Shown: positions 1 to 9,759, counted from the stretch's first letter. The stretch is DNA of 36,369 bases from LGRD01 sp031415135 (GCA_031415135.1 JANORB010000030.1:1-36369), one strand, 5' to 3'. Notes: generated by a model not told the origin, from the letters alone. Made by a program: numbers and translations.

Positions 1-1
1 C

Positions 2-1285
2 GTCCGGCGCGCGGAAGGCGCGCTCCCGTTCAACGAGGCCGATGACCTCGCGCTCACCGAGCTCGCCCGCCAGGTTGGTCTCGCGCTTCACAACGTGAAG
101 CTCGACTCCGCGCTCCAAGAATCACTCGACGCGGTGCGCCGCCAAGCCGACAAGCTGCGCGAGTGGTTTGCGCGCGAAGCCGGCTGGGTGCTGCAAGTCG
201 AGCGCGAAGGCGCGAGGCTCTACAAACGCCCCGCCGACCTGCTGAGCGCCACCCGCGGCCTGAAAGACTTCGACCGTCGCCGCTACGTGCTGCTGTGCCT
301 GGCCTGCGCCGTGCTGGAACGTGCCGACCCGCAGATCACACTGCATCTGCTCGGCGAGCGCGTGATGGAGCTGGCTGCCGATCCGGCGCTCGCGGCGCGC
401 CAGTTCAGCTTCACGCTGCGCAGCGCCGCCGAGCGGCGCGACCTGGTCACGGTCTGCCGCAGCCTGCTGGAGCTCGGCGTGCTGCAGCGTGTGGCCGGCG
501 ACGAGGACGGCTTCGTGCACGGCCACAGCGTCGGCAATTCCAGCGACGCCGGGGCCGATGCGCTCTATGACATTCAGCGCCGGATGCTGGCCGGCATGCT
601 CGCCGCAGTGCGCGGGCCGTCCACCTGGGCTGCGCAGGACGCGCCGGTGACCTTTGACGAGCGGCTGCACGCGCTGACCGCCGAACACGTGGCCGACAGC
701 GACGAAGGCCGCCGCACCGCGCTGCGCCACACGCTGGCACGCCGCCTGCTCGACGACCCGGTGGTCTACGCCGATGCGCTCGACGCCGAGACGCAAGCCT
801 ATTTCGCCAACCAGCGCGGCGTGATGGCCGCCCGCTTGAGCGATGCCACCGGCCTGGTCGCCGAGCAGCGCGCCGAAGGCCTGGCGCTGACCGATGAAGC
901 GGGCACGCTGACCGATGTCGCGATGCCTGCCGAAGGCACCGAAGCGCACGTGACGCTGCTGGTCGCCGAACACCTGGCCGAGCGCGCCCGCCGAGACGGT
1001 GCAAGCACGGTGACGACCGACGATGCGATTGCCGCCTTCGTGCGCGGCGCCACCGAGCGCTACGGCCGTTTCTGGCGCAAGTCGGCGCGCGAGCCCGGGG
1101 CGGAACGGGAACTCGCGCAGACCGCGCTCGAGCGGCTGCACAAACTCCAACTTATCATGCGCGAGACGAACCGCATCCGAGCGCTGCCCGCCATCGCCCG
1201 TTTTGCGCTTGGCGACGCCGACGTGCAGCCGACGGCGGCACGCAGCCGCTCCACCGGCAACTCACCCAGCGGCTCGCTGTTCTGA
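2..1285 (+). CDS. jetB: Wadjet type II JetB (DUF2398/TIGR02678), 5' end open at the window edge
   Basis: DUF2398 (TIGR02678) protein. In type II Wadjet systems this family is taken to be the MukE-like (KITE) partner of the SMC-like ATPase that extrudes and cuts plasmid DNA. The family hallmark is visible: REWFAREAGW followed by ARLYKRPADL, then RRYVLLCLACAVLERAD and, mid-protein, ALYDIQRRMLA and RGPSTW. A GTG at 95 gives 396 aa, but the frame has no stop back to base 2. The upstream residues (LPFNEADDLALTELARQ, then LALHNVKLDSALQESLD) resemble the end of a GAF domain and the linker of a sensor kinase, not the usual JetB N-terminus. The GTG also overlaps a TGA in another frame, but that frame does not look coding. 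The gene ends 3 nt before jetC, so the two are probably co-translated. The family call is firm; the true 5' end is not, and a natural fusion or an assembly chimera are both possible. Confidence 0.85.
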   Translation, partial: VRRAEGALPFNEADDLALTELARQVGLALHNVKLDSALQESLDAVRRQADKLREWFAREAGWVLQVEREGARLYKRPADLLSATRGLKDFDRRRYVLLCLACAVLERADPQITLHLLGERVMELAADPALAARQFSFTLRSAAERRDLVTVCRSLLELGVLQRVAGDEDGFVHGHSVGNSSDAGADALYDIQRRMLAGMLAAVRGPSTWAAQDAPVTFDERLHALTAEHVADSDEGRRTALRHTLARRLLDDPVVYADALDAETQAYFANQRGVMAARLSDATGLVAEQRAEGLALTDEAGTLTDVAMPAEGTEAHVTLLVAEHLAERARRDGASTVTTDDAIAAFVRGATERYGRFWRKSAREPGAERELAQTALERLHKLQLIMRETNRIRALPAIARFALGDADVQPTAARSRSTGNSPSGSLF

Positions 1286-1288
1286 CCC

Positions 1289-4200
1289 ATGACCCTCGAC
1301 ATCTTCGACACGGCGCCCGAAACCGACACGCCCCCCGACCGCCCCGCCCTGCCCGAACCGCTGCGCCAACGCTGGCAGCCGCTGCGGCTCGGTCTGGTCG
1401 AACTGTTCCACTACGACAGCGAGGAGTTCTGGTTCCGCGACGGCCACCTGCTGCTGCGCGGCAACAACGGCACCGGCAAATCGAAGGTACTGTCGTTGAC
1501 GCTGCCCTTCCTGTTCGATGCGAACCTGCGTTCGTCGCGCATCGAACCGGATGGCGACGGCGACAAAAAAATGGCGTGGAACCTGTTGATGAACAGCTAC
1601 CCGCGGCGCATCGGTTATGCCTGGATCGAGTTCGGCCGCATCGCGGAAGACGGCCAAGCGCACTACCTGACGCTGGGCGCGGGCTTGTCGGCGGTGGCGG
1701 CGCGCGCGCACGTGGACAGCTGGTTCTTCATGCTGGAGGAAAGCGGCGGCGTCAATGGCAACAGCAGTGACAACCGCGGGCCACGCATCGGCCTCGATTT
1801 CTGGCTCACCAACGACCAGCGTGTGGTGCTGACACGTGAGCGCCTGCGCGATGCCACCACCGGCCGGGGCCAGGTGTTCGAGTCGGCCGCCAGCTACCGC
1901 CGCGCGGTGGACGAACGCCTGTTCCACCTCGGCACACGGCGCTACGACGCGCTGATGGACACCTTGATCCAGTTGCGCCAGCCGCAGTTGTCAAAGAAGC
2001 CCGACGAGGCCGGCCTATCGCATGCGCTGACCGAAGCGCTGCCGCCAATGCCGCAGGAACTGCTCACCGACGTGGCGGAAGCCCTCAACCAGCTGGAGGA
2101 AGACCGCCGCCAGCTCGACGAACTCAAGGGCCTGGCCAAGGCCGTGGAGCGTTTCGACCAGCGCTACCGCGTTTACACCGGCATGCTGACGCGCCGCCAG
2201 GCGCGCGAACTGCGCCAGGCGCAGACCGATTTCGACAACGCGAGCCAGGAACGCAACCAGGCGCAAGCCGACCTGCAGGCCGCGTTGACCGCCGAGGCGC
2301 AGGGGCAGCAGGCCCAGGAGCAGGCAGAGCGCACGCTGGCCGCACAACGCAGCCGCCAGGAGACGCTGCAGTCCGACCCGATCAACCAGGATGCGAACCG
2401 GCTTGAGGGCGCTGAAAAAGACGCCATCAAGCGCCACACGGCCGTGGCGACGGAGCAAACCGATTGCAGCCAGGCCCGCAGCCGCTGGGAGCGCGAACAG
2501 CAGACCCGTCGGCAAACCGCGCAGCATGCAATGCTGGCCGAGCAGGCGCTGCTGACCGTGCGCCGTGAAGGCGCACAGCACGCCGGCAGTGCGGGTGTGG
2601 CGGCCGCGTTCGGCGAGAACCCGCTGGCCGCGCTGGCGCCGCCGGCGCTGGTCGACCTTGGCGCGCGCGAGTTCGACGCCGCGCCCGCAGCGCTGCGCAC
2701 CGCAGTGGCCGTGCGCCGCGATCAGTTGGCGCTGCTGCAGCGCCGCCACGGCGAGCTGCGGCAAGCGGGTCTGGCGCTGGCGCAAAAGCACGAGGCGCAG
2801 CGCGAGCGCCAAGGGGAACTGGAACAAGCGGCACAACGCCGCGGCACGGCCGATGCCGCGGTCGAACAAGCCGGGCAGGCGCTGGTCGAAGCCTGGACGG
2901 CGCACTGCGCAGGCCTGGTGCAGCTTCGCCTGATGGATGACGGCCCGCTGCAAGCCTTGAACGATTGGGTGCTGCTCGCCGCCCCCGACAGTGACAACCC
3001 GGCCCGGCTGGCCTTGCAAGCGGCACAGCAACAAGCCAGTGTGCGGCACGCGTCACGCCAGGTCACACTCGGCACGCAGCGCGATACCCTGCAACGCGAA
3101 CGCGCCGAGCTCGAAGCCGAGCGCGAGCACTTGAGCGCCGGCCGCGACGCCGTGCCGCCAATGCCGTACACGCGCACAGCCGACAGCCGCAGGCAACTCG
3201 CCGGCGCGCCACTGTGGCAGCTGGTCGAATTTCTCGACCACGTCGACAGCGCGCAGCGCGCGGGTCTCGAAGCCGCGCTCGAAGCTTCGGGCCTGCTCGA
3301 CGCCTGGGTCGCGCCCGACGGCGCGCTGCTCGTCGCCGACGACGGCAACCCGGCCTGGCTCGACACCCAATGGGCTCAGCGCCCGCCCGCGCCCGGCGCG
3401 TCGCTGGCCGACTGGTTGCGGACCGACCTGCCCGCCGATGCCACGCTGCGGGCCGCCACCCTCGAACGCCTGCTCGCCAGCGTGGCCTGCGGCGGCCTGG
3501 ATGACGACGGCACGCCCGATGCCACCGAAGCCTGGGTCGCGCCCGACGGCCGCTTTCGACTCGGCACGCTGGCAGGCGCATGGAGCAAACCGCAGGCGGT
3601 CTACATCGGCCATGCTGCCCGCGCGACGGCGCGGCGGCAGCGTCTGCAAATCATCGCGCAGCGCCAGGCCAGCCAGCACAGCGAGAGTGCCGCCGTGGCC
3701 CTGCAGCTCGAGCAACTCGAAGCAGACCGGCGCCAGGCCGAACACGAATGGCGCAGCGCCCCTTCCGAGCAGCCGCTGCGCCAGGCACTGACGCACACCG
3801 CCGCCTGCGCCCGCGAATTCCAGACCGCGCGCACCCGGCTGGACCAGGCGGAAACTCAGTGCCGCGACGCCGAGCAGACCCAACACGCCGCGCGCGACCG
3901 GCTGCAGCGCGACGCCACCGACATGCGCCTGCCGCCAGCGGCTGAGGCGCTGGCCCCCATCGAAGCCGCATTGCAGGCTTTCAACGACGCGCAATACCGA
4001 CTGGTGCAGGCGGCGCAGGAATGGCGGCGCGCGCAGCCCGGGCTGTTGTTGCAGCAGTCGCGCGAAGCCGAGGCGCTGGCGCAGTGGCGGGAACGCGAGA
4101 CAAGGCTTGCCACCAGCCGCATCGAAGCCGAAGAAGCGCAGGCACGTTTCGAGGTGCTGCGCGAAACCGTCGGTGCCCAGGTCGATGGCCTGCGCCGGCA

Positions 4201-5530
4201 ACTGGCCGAAGCGCGCCAGGCCGTGCAGGCGGCAGACGCGGCCCAGCGTTCGGCCACCGAAACGCGCCGCCTCGCCGGCGAATCCCGCGCACGCGCCAAC
4301 GCCAGGAGCGAAAGCACTGAGCACACGCTGACCCAGCGCAGCGAAGCACGCGCCGCGGCCGTCGCGCGCTTGCAGCACTTTGCCGACAGCAGCCTGTTGT
4401 CGTCGGCGCTGCCCGACATCGAATTGCCCGACCTGCGCAGCGCCTGGACCATCGACCCCGCGCTGACACTTGCGCGCCGCATCGAACAGGCGCTCGCGCA
4501 CATCCGGGACGACGAAGCCGGCTGGACCCGCGTGCAGCGGCAGATCACCGAAGACCTGCAGGAACTGCAGCGCGCGCTAAGCGCACTCGGCCACCAGGCG
4601 CCCGCCGAGCCCAGCGACTGGGGCTTCGTCGTGCACATCATTTTTCACAACCGCTCCGAGCGCCCCGACCAGCTCGCACTGCGGCTTGCCGACGACATCC
4701 ACCAGCGCAGTGAACTGCTCACCGCAAAAGAAAGCGCGGTGCTGGAAAACTACCTGCAGGCCGAGATTGCCGCCGAAGCCCAGCGCCTGCTGCGCGCAGC
4801 CGAGACGCAGGTGCAGGCCATCAACAAGGAACTGCACAAGCGCCCGACCTCCACCGGCGTGCGCTACCGCCTGCAATGGCAGCCACTCACTGAAGACGAA
4901 GGTGCGCCGGTCGGGCTCGAAGCCGCACGCCGGCACCTGCTCAACACCAGCGCGGACCTCTGGTCGGCCGAAGACCGGCGGGTCGTCGGCTCGATGCTTC
5001 AGCAGCGCATCAGCGCCGAGCGCGAGCGCGCCGATGTCGACCTGGGCAGACCCTTGGGCGACAGCGGCGGCAGCATGGTCGATCAGCTGGCGCGTGCGCT
5101 CGACTACCGCCGCTGGCACCGCTTCCGCGTCGAACGTCTGCAGGACGGCCAATGGCGCAAGCTCTCGGGGCCGGCCTCCAGCGGCGAACGCGCCTTGGGC
5201 CTGACGGTGCCGCTGTTCGCCGCCATCGCCAGTTTTTACAGCCAGGGCAGCAACCCGCACGCCCCGCGCCTGATGCTGCTCGACGAAGCCTTCGCCGGCA
5301 TCGACGATGCGGCGCGGGCGCACTGCATGGGGCTGATCCGCGAGTTCGACCTCGACTTCGTGATCACCAGCGAACGCGAATGGGCGTGTTACGCCGAACT
5401 GCCCGGCGTTTCGATCTGCCAGTTGCAAAGGCGCGAAGGCATCGACGCAGTGTTCGTCTCACGCTGGACCTGGGACGGCCGAGCCAAACGGCACGAGGAC
5501 GACCCGGACCGGCGGTTTGCACCGGCATGA
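1289..5530 (+). CDS. jetC: Wadjet type II JetC, SMC/SbcC-like ATPase (TIGR02680)
   Basis: This 1413-aa ATPase is the motor subunit of a Wadjet complex, a relative of MukB and SbcC that in studied systems extrudes loops of plasmid DNA before cleavage. The N-terminal head has a Walker A at about residue 58 (GNNGTGKS). A long middle section, about residues 270-1150, is rich in Q, A, E and R and reads as two coiled-coil arms around a central hinge-like part. The C-terminal head holds the ABC signature (SSGERALGL, about 1297) and Walker B (LMLLDEAFAGID, D1332-E1333), followed by a switch-like ITSERE. All motor motifs look intact. No good Shine-Dalgarno precedes the ATG, which fits translational coupling to jetB 3 nt upstream. 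The stop overlaps the jetD start (ATGA). The family call is secure from its motifs and neighbours; anti-plasmid activity in this host is inferred. Confidence 0.93.
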   Translation: MTLDIFDTAPETDTPPDRPALPEPLRQRWQPLRLGLVELFHYDSEEFWFRDGHLLLRGNNGTGKSKVLSLTLPFLFDANLRSSRIEPDGDGDKKMAWNLLMNSYPRRIGYAWIEFGRIAEDGQAHYLTLGAGLSAVAARAHVDSWFFMLEESGGVNGNSSDNRGPRIGLDFWLTNDQRVVLTRERLRDATTGRGQVFESAASYRRAVDERLFHLGTRRYDALMDTLIQLRQPQLSKKPDEAGLSHALTEALPPMPQELLTDVAEALNQLEEDRRQLDELKGLAKAVERFDQRYRVYTGMLTRRQARELRQAQTDFDNASQERNQAQADLQAALTAEAQGQQAQEQAERTLAAQRSRQETLQSDPINQDANRLEGAEKDAIKRHTAVATEQTDCSQARSRWEREQQTRRQTAQHAMLAEQALLTVRREGAQHAGSAGVAAAFGENPLAALAPPALVDLGAREFDAAPAALRTAVAVRRDQLALLQRRHGELRQAGLALAQKHEAQRERQGELEQAAQRRGTADAAVEQAGQALVEAWTAHCAGLVQLRLMDDGPLQALNDWVLLAAPDSDNPARLALQAAQQQASVRHASRQVTLGTQRDTLQRERAELEAEREHLSAGRDAVPPMPYTRTADSRRQLAGAPLWQLVEFLDHVDSAQRAGLEAALEASGLLDAWVAPDGALLVADDGNPAWLDTQWAQRPPAPGASLADWLRTDLPADATLRAATLERLLASVACGGLDDDGTPDATEAWVAPDGRFRLGTLAGAWSKPQAVYIGHAARATARRQRLQIIAQRQASQHSESAAVALQLEQLEADRRQAEHEWRSAPSEQPLRQALTHTAACAREFQTARTRLDQAETQCRDAEQTQHAARDRLQRDATDMRLPPAAEALAPIEAALQAFNDAQYRLVQAAQEWRRAQPGLLLQQSREAEALAQWRERETRLATSRIEAEEAQARFEVLRETVGAQVDGLRRQLAEARQAVQAADAAQRSATETRRLAGESRARANARSESTEHTLTQRSEARAAAVARLQHFADSSLLSSALPDIELPDLRSAWTIDPALTLARRIEQALAHIRDDEAGWTRVQRQITEDLQELQRALSALGHQAPAEPSDWGFVVHIIFHNRSERPDQLALRLADDIHQRSELLTAKESAVLENYLQAEIAAEAQRLLRAAETQVQAINKELHKRPTSTGVRYRLQWQPLTEDEGAPVGLEAARRHLLNTSADLWSAEDRRVVGSMLQQRISAERERADVDLGRPLGDSGGSMVDQLARALDYRRWHRFRVERLQDGQWRKLSGPASSGERALGLTVPLFAAIASFYSQGSNPHAPRLMLLDEAFAGIDDAARAHCMGLIREFDLDFVITSEREWACYAELPGVSICQLQRREGIDAVFVSRWTWDGRAKRHEDDPDRRFAPA

Positions 5531-6798
5531 GTCGCATCGACCTGGACCCACGCCTGCACAAGCGGCTCGGCGGCGACGAACTGGCCGCATTGCGCCAGCG
5601 TCTGCGGCGCCACTTCGAACGCGCTGCGCCGGGCGCACCGCCGGGCCTGCTGCGCCTGGGTTCCTTGAGCGTCGCGGAGCGTGAAGCCCTGGCCCTGCTG
5701 ACGGGGCGCCCGCCGCGGGATTCGAAATCGATGCGGATCGACGTCGCCCGGCTCGATGCAACGCTGCGCGGCGCCGGCATCGCGGGCTCGCTGCGGGAGG
5801 CGCTGGAACAAATCGACGGCCCCATCGCGCACCTCGCGTCGGTGCGCGCCGCAGCCCGGGCGAGCTGGTCCGCCGTGGTCGCGTCCTGCGCGCACCCCGC
5901 GCTCGGCGGCTATTTGCAGGCGCCGGCCGCGCTCGGTTTGCTCAAACGCCTGGCCCGGCAGAGCCCCTTGGCCGCCGCGCACTTGCTCCAAGCTGTGGAG
6001 GCCGTGCTGCGCCGCCTGCCTGCGGGCGGCCTGGCGCGTGCCCAACTGGCGGCCGAAACGCTGGGCAACGCGCATGCGCTGGACACTGGCCAAGCCACCG
6101 CGACGCTGGTGCTGGCCGTCTGGCGCCAGATCGAACCGAGTCCGCCGGGCATCGACGGTCACGATGGCCCGCCCGATGACCCGCCCGACAGCGCGCCCGA
6201 CGAGCGCACCCGCGACGTCTGGGCGCGGGCCGGCGTGTTGGTCAATGAACTGGCTCGCCCGGCACTGTTGCTGAATCTGCCGGTTCAGGCGAACGAGGTG
6301 CCGGTGTGCACGCCGGGTGAACCGGCCTACTTGTCGCTGCGCCGGCTGCTGCGCACCCCGCCACGCTGGGCCGTCGCTGGCCTGACCGTGTTCGTGTGCG
6401 AGAACCCCAATCTGGTTGCCATCGTCGCCGACCGCCTCGGCGTCCGTTGCGGCCCGCTGGTCTGCACCGACGGCATGCCGGCGGCGGCCCAGCGCACCCT
6501 GCTCACCCAGTTGGCACAAGCCGGAGCCCACCTGCGCTACCACGGCGACTTCGACTGGGCCGGCGTGCAGATCGCCAACCACGTCATGCGCGCCTGGGGA
6601 GCACAGCCCTGGCGTTTCGCAGCGCTGGACTACGAGGCCGCGGCGGCAAGCGCTTCGCACACGCGGCGCGATCTGGCCCACACCCGCGTCGCCGCGTCGT
6701 GGGATAGCGCGCTGGCCCCGCTCATGCAGCGCCATGGCTTGGTAATCGCCGAAGAAGCCGTCGCCGCGTCTCTGTTGGGAGATCTACGGCAAGCTTGA
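5527..6798 (+). CDS. jetD: Wadjet type II JetD nuclease subunit (TIGR02679, DUF3323/DUF2399)
   Basis: The predicted DNA-cleaving subunit of the Wadjet system, 423 aa. JetD proteins have a topoisomerase VI-like Toprim fold that cuts DNA when the SMC motor stalls. The C-terminal half shows the expected acidic residues: E292 in FVCENPNLVAIVA and a D341-F-D343 pair in YHGDFDWAGVQIA. The N-terminal half (LHKRLGGDELAALRQRLRRHF and following) matches the DUF3323-type region. The ATG overlaps the jetC stop as ATGA, so I chose it over much longer upstream readings that only shadow jetC. The gene ends 42 nt before the convergent guaA. No clear terminator is visible between them. No truncation was seen. 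Confidence 0.9.
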   Translation: MSRIDLDPRLHKRLGGDELAALRQRLRRHFERAAPGAPPGLLRLGSLSVAEREALALLTGRPPRDSKSMRIDVARLDATLRGAGIAGSLREALEQIDGPIAHLASVRAAARASWSAVVASCAHPALGGYLQAPAALGLLKRLARQSPLAAAHLLQAVEAVLRRLPAGGLARAQLAAETLGNAHALDTGQATATLVLAVWRQIEPSPPGIDGHDGPPDDPPDSAPDERTRDVWARAGVLVNELARPALLLNLPVQANEVPVCTPGEPAYLSLRRLLRTPPRWAVAGLTVFVCENPNLVAIVADRLGVRCGPLVCTDGMPAAAQRTLLTQLAQAGAHLRYHGDFDWAGVQIANHVMRAWGAQPWRFAALDYEAAAASASHTRRDLAHTRVAASWDSALAPLMQRHGLVIAEEAVAASLLGDLRQA

Positions 6799-6840
6799 AA
6801 CACGGTTGGACGGTGTACGCCTGCCTGCGCCACGGTAGCC

Positions 6841-8448
6841 TCATTCCCACTCGATGGTCGCAGGCGGCTTGCTCGACACGTCGTAGGTCACGCGGTTGAT
6901 GCCGCGCACCTCGTTGATGATGCGGCTCGACACTTTTTTCAGCAGCGCGTAGGGCAACTCGGCCCAGTCGGCCGTCATGAAGTCGCTGGTCTGCACGGCC
7001 CGCAGCGCAACCACGTAGTCATAGGTGCGGCCGTCTCCCATCACGCCGACACTCTTGACCGGCAGGAACACCGCAAAGGCCTGGGACGTGAGTTCATACC
7101 AGGTCTTGCCGGTGCTCTGGTCACGAAAATTGTGCAGCTCCTCGATGAAGATGGCGTCGGCGCGGCGCAGCAGGTCGGCGAACAAGGGGCGCACTTCACC
7201 AAGGATTCGCACGCCCAGGCCCGGGCCCGGAAACGGGTGGCGGTACACCATGTCGTGCGGCAGGCCGAGGGCCTCGCCCAGTTCGCGCACCTCGTCCTTG
7301 AACAGCTCACGCAGCGGCTCGAGCAGTTTCAGGCCCAGGGTTTCGGGCAGGCCACCGACGTTGTGGTGGCTCTTGATGCTCGTGGCCTTCTTGGTCTTGG
7401 CGCCGCCGGACTCGACCACGTCGGGGTAGATCGTTCCCTGGGCCAGCCACTTGACGCCCTGGCCCGCGCCGGTCGAGGCTGCTTTCAACTTTGCCGCCTC
7501 GGCCTGGAAGACTTCGACGAACTCGCGCCCGATGATCTTTCGCTTGGTCTCTGGGTCGGTGACGCCGGCCAGCGCGCCGAGGAACTGGGCACTCGCGTCG
7601 ACCGCAATCACCTTGGCGTGCAGGCGGCCGGCAAACATGTCCATCACCATGCGGCCTTCGTTCAGGCGCAGCAGGCCGTGGTCGACGAACACGCAGGTCA
7701 GCTGGTCGCCGACGGCGCGGTGGATCAACGCGGCCGCGACGCTGGAGTCGACACCGCCCGACAAGCCCAGCAGCACCTCCTCATCGCCCACCTGCGCGCG
7801 AATGCGGGCCACCGCTTCGTCGATGTAGCTGCCCATCACCCAGTCGGGTTGGGCCTGCGCGATCTCAAGCACGAAGCGCTCGATCAGCTCGCGGCCCTTC
7901 ACGGTGTGGGTCACCTCGGGGTGGAACTGCACCCCGTAGTAGCCACGCGCCTCGTCGGCCATGCCGGCGATCGGGCAGCTCGGCGTCGACGCCATCAGTT
8001 TGAAGCCGGGTGGCAGCTCGGTGACCTTGTCGCCGTGGCTCATCCACACCTTGAGCATGCCGTGGCCTTCGGGCGTCGCAAAATCCTCGATGCCGTGCAG
8101 CAACCGGGTATGGCCCCGGGCGCGCACTTCGGCGTAACCGAACTCGCGCTGGTCGGCCGCCTGCACCTGGCCGCCCTGCTGCACCGCCATCGTGAACATG
8201 CCGTAGCAGATGCCGAGGACTGGAACGCCGATGTCCCACACGGCTTGCGGTGCGCGCAGTTCGTGGTCTTCATAGGTGGAGGCGTGGCTGCCCGACAGGA
8301 TGATGGCCTTGGGCGCAAAGGCGTGCACGAACGCGTCGCTCACGTCGTTGGGGTGGATCTCGCAGTACACATGCGCCTCGCGCACGCGCCGCGCAATCAG
8401 CTGGGTGACCTGGGAGCCGAAGTCGAGGATCAGAATCTTGTCGTGCAT
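6841..8448 (-). CDS. guaA: GMP synthase (glutamine-hydrolysing)
   Basis: Converts XMP, glutamine and ATP to GMP in the cytoplasm, the last step of guanine nucleotide synthesis. The 535-aa length is normal for the family. The class I glutamine amidotransferase domain is N-terminal: nucleophile C81 in LGICYGMF, then H176 and E178 in VQFHPEV. The ATP pyrophosphatase P-loop follows as SGGVDSS (about 230-236), and the family C-terminus ends PPATIEWE. I chose the ATG giving MHDKILILDFGSQ, the usual family start; a TTG nine codons upstream is possible but less likely. It lies downstream of guaB on the same strand, with a transporter gene between them. Confidence 0.97.
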   Translation of the reverse strand: MHDKILILDFGSQVTQLIARRVREAHVYCEIHPNDVSDAFVHAFAPKAIILSGSHASTYEDHELRAPQAVWDIGVPVLGICYGMFTMAVQQGGQVQAADQREFGYAEVRARGHTRLLHGIEDFATPEGHGMLKVWMSHGDKVTELPPGFKLMASTPSCPIAGMADEARGYYGVQFHPEVTHTVKGRELIERFVLEIAQAQPDWVMGSYIDEAVARIRAQVGDEEVLLGLSGGVDSSVAAALIHRAVGDQLTCVFVDHGLLRLNEGRMVMDMFAGRLHAKVIAVDASAQFLGALAGVTDPETKRKIIGREFVEVFQAEAAKLKAASTGAGQGVKWLAQGTIYPDVVESGGAKTKKATSIKSHHNVGGLPETLGLKLLEPLRELFKDEVRELGEALGLPHDMVYRHPFPGPGLGVRILGEVRPLFADLLRRADAIFIEELHNFRDQSTGKTWYELTSQAFAVFLPVKSVGVMGDGRTYDYVVALRAVQTSDFMTADWAELPYALLKKVSSRIINEVRGINRVTYDVSSKPPATIEWE

Positions 8449-8490
8449 GGAGGTTTTCAGCTCACAACGGGGCAACGGTGGATTGAGGCA

Positions 8491-9759
8491 TCAAGGCGCC
8501 GCAGCCTCGCGCAGCAGCCGGCGCTCGCGGCTGAAGTGGCGTGCCGCGAACAGCATCGACGCGAGTTGCAAGGCGGCGCAAAAATAGAACGGCGCGCCCA
8601 CGCGCCAGTCGCTCGGCGGCAGGTGCGACACCGCGCCCATCAGCGGCGCGCCCAGCACCGGCCCGAGCACGGCCATCAAGCTGGCGAGCGACGCCACCGC
8701 GCCCATGGTCTGCCCCTGCGAGCGGGCATCGGCCGCGTTCGAGACAATGCTCTGGATCGACGCGGTGACGGTGAAGCCGAGCAGGTTGAGCGCGATCACG
8801 ACGTACATCACCCAACCCGCCGGCGCGAGCCCCCAGCAAAGGTAGCCGAGCGCGCTGGACATCAGGCCGATGGTGGCCAGACGCGGCGCGCCGAAGCGTT
8901 TGAGCAGGCGGCCCAGCAAGAAGCCTTGAACCAATGCCGCGGCGATGCCGACCGCAAACAGCGACCAGCCGTTTTCAGTCGGCCCCCAACCGAACTTGAA
9001 GCTGGTGTAGAGCACCCAGGTGGTGTACATGACGAACTGCGCCAGGTTGCTCAAACCGATGACCACCACCAGCGGGCCCACGCCCTTCAACTGGCCGAGT
9101 TGGGTCAGCGACGCGATCGGGTTGAAGGCCGCCCAGGTCACGCCGCGGCGCAGCGCCGGTGGCAACGATTCCGGCAGCACGAAATACCCGTACAGCAGAT
9201 TCAGCAGCGCCAGCGTGCCGGCGGCAAAGAACGGCAGGTGCAGGTTGATGCCCCCCAGCAGCCCACCCGCCACCGGGCCGACGATGAAGCCGATGCCGAA
9301 CATCGCGCCCAGCATCCCGAACCGTTTGGCGCGCTCCTCCGGCGGCGTGATGTCGGCCACGTAGGCGTTGGCCACCGCCGCGTTGGCCTGCATCGCGCCG
9401 CCGACGAGCCGAACCGCGATCAACATCCACAACTGGGTGGCCAATGCGGTGGCAAAGAAGTTCAGCGCCAGGCCGCAGAAGCCGATCAACAACACCGGCC
9501 GCCGGCCGTAGCGATCGGACAGCGCACCCAGCAGCGGCGCGCCGAAGAAGTTGGCGATGCTGAAGGCGAATGCGACGACGCCGTACCACAAGGCCGCTTC
9601 GCTCGGGTCGGTGGTGAAACTGGCCACCAGCGTGGGCAGCACCGGCACGATCAGGCCGATCGACACCATGTCGATCAGCACCGTGATCAGGATGAATCGC
9701 ATCGCGGCCGGCCGGGCGGCGGGCGCGGCCGGCGCAGACGATGGAGGAGCGTGGCTCAA
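8491..9759 (-). CDS. MFS efflux transporter, TCR/TetA-like
   Basis: An inner-membrane drug:proton antiporter-type protein of 422 aa with about 12 hydrophobic segments. Signature motifs are visible: LLGALSDRYGRRPVLLIGF between TM2 and TM3 (MFS motif A) and a motif C-like FIVGPVAGGLLGG in TM5. Similarity is to TetA/TCR-type MFS exporters, but the substrate cannot be read from sequence. The longest start is a TTG 30 nt after guaB; it gives a Pro/Ala-rich cytoplasmic tail before TM1. An ATG 19 codons further in (base 9702, MRFILITVLID) is an equally good candidate. Placement between guaB and guaA suggests co-transcription, but a role in purine export would be a guess. Confidence 0.88.
   Translation of the reverse strand: MSHAPPSSAPAAPAARPAAMRFILITVLIDMVSIGLIVPVLPTLVASFTTDPSEAALWYGVVAFAFSIANFFGAPLLGALSDRYGRRPVLLIGFCGLALNFFATALATQLWMLIAVRLVGGAMQANAAVANAYVADITPPEERAKRFGMLGAMFGIGFIVGPVAGGLLGGINLHLPFFAAGTLALLNLLYGYFVLPESLPPALRRGVTWAAFNPIASLTQLGQLKGVGPLVVVIGLSNLAQFVMYTTWVLYTSFKFGWGPTENGWSLFAVGIAAALVQGFLLGRLLKRFGAPRLATIGLMSSALGYLCWGLAPAGWVMYVVIALNLLGFTVTASIQSIVSNAADARSQGQTMGAVASLASLMAVLGPVLGAPLMGAVSHLPPSDWRVGAPFYFCAALQLASMLFAARHFSRERRLLREAAAP

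Noticed and set aside
3053..4501. A 482-codon minus-strand frame inside jetC, and similar antisense frames in jetB and jetC
   Set aside because: Composition is that of the complement of a high-GC coding frame; there is no ribosome site and no domain.
5152..5526. A longer jetD start inside jetC
   Set aside because: The extra part is only the shadow of jetC; the ATGA overlap gives a natural start with family-like sequence.
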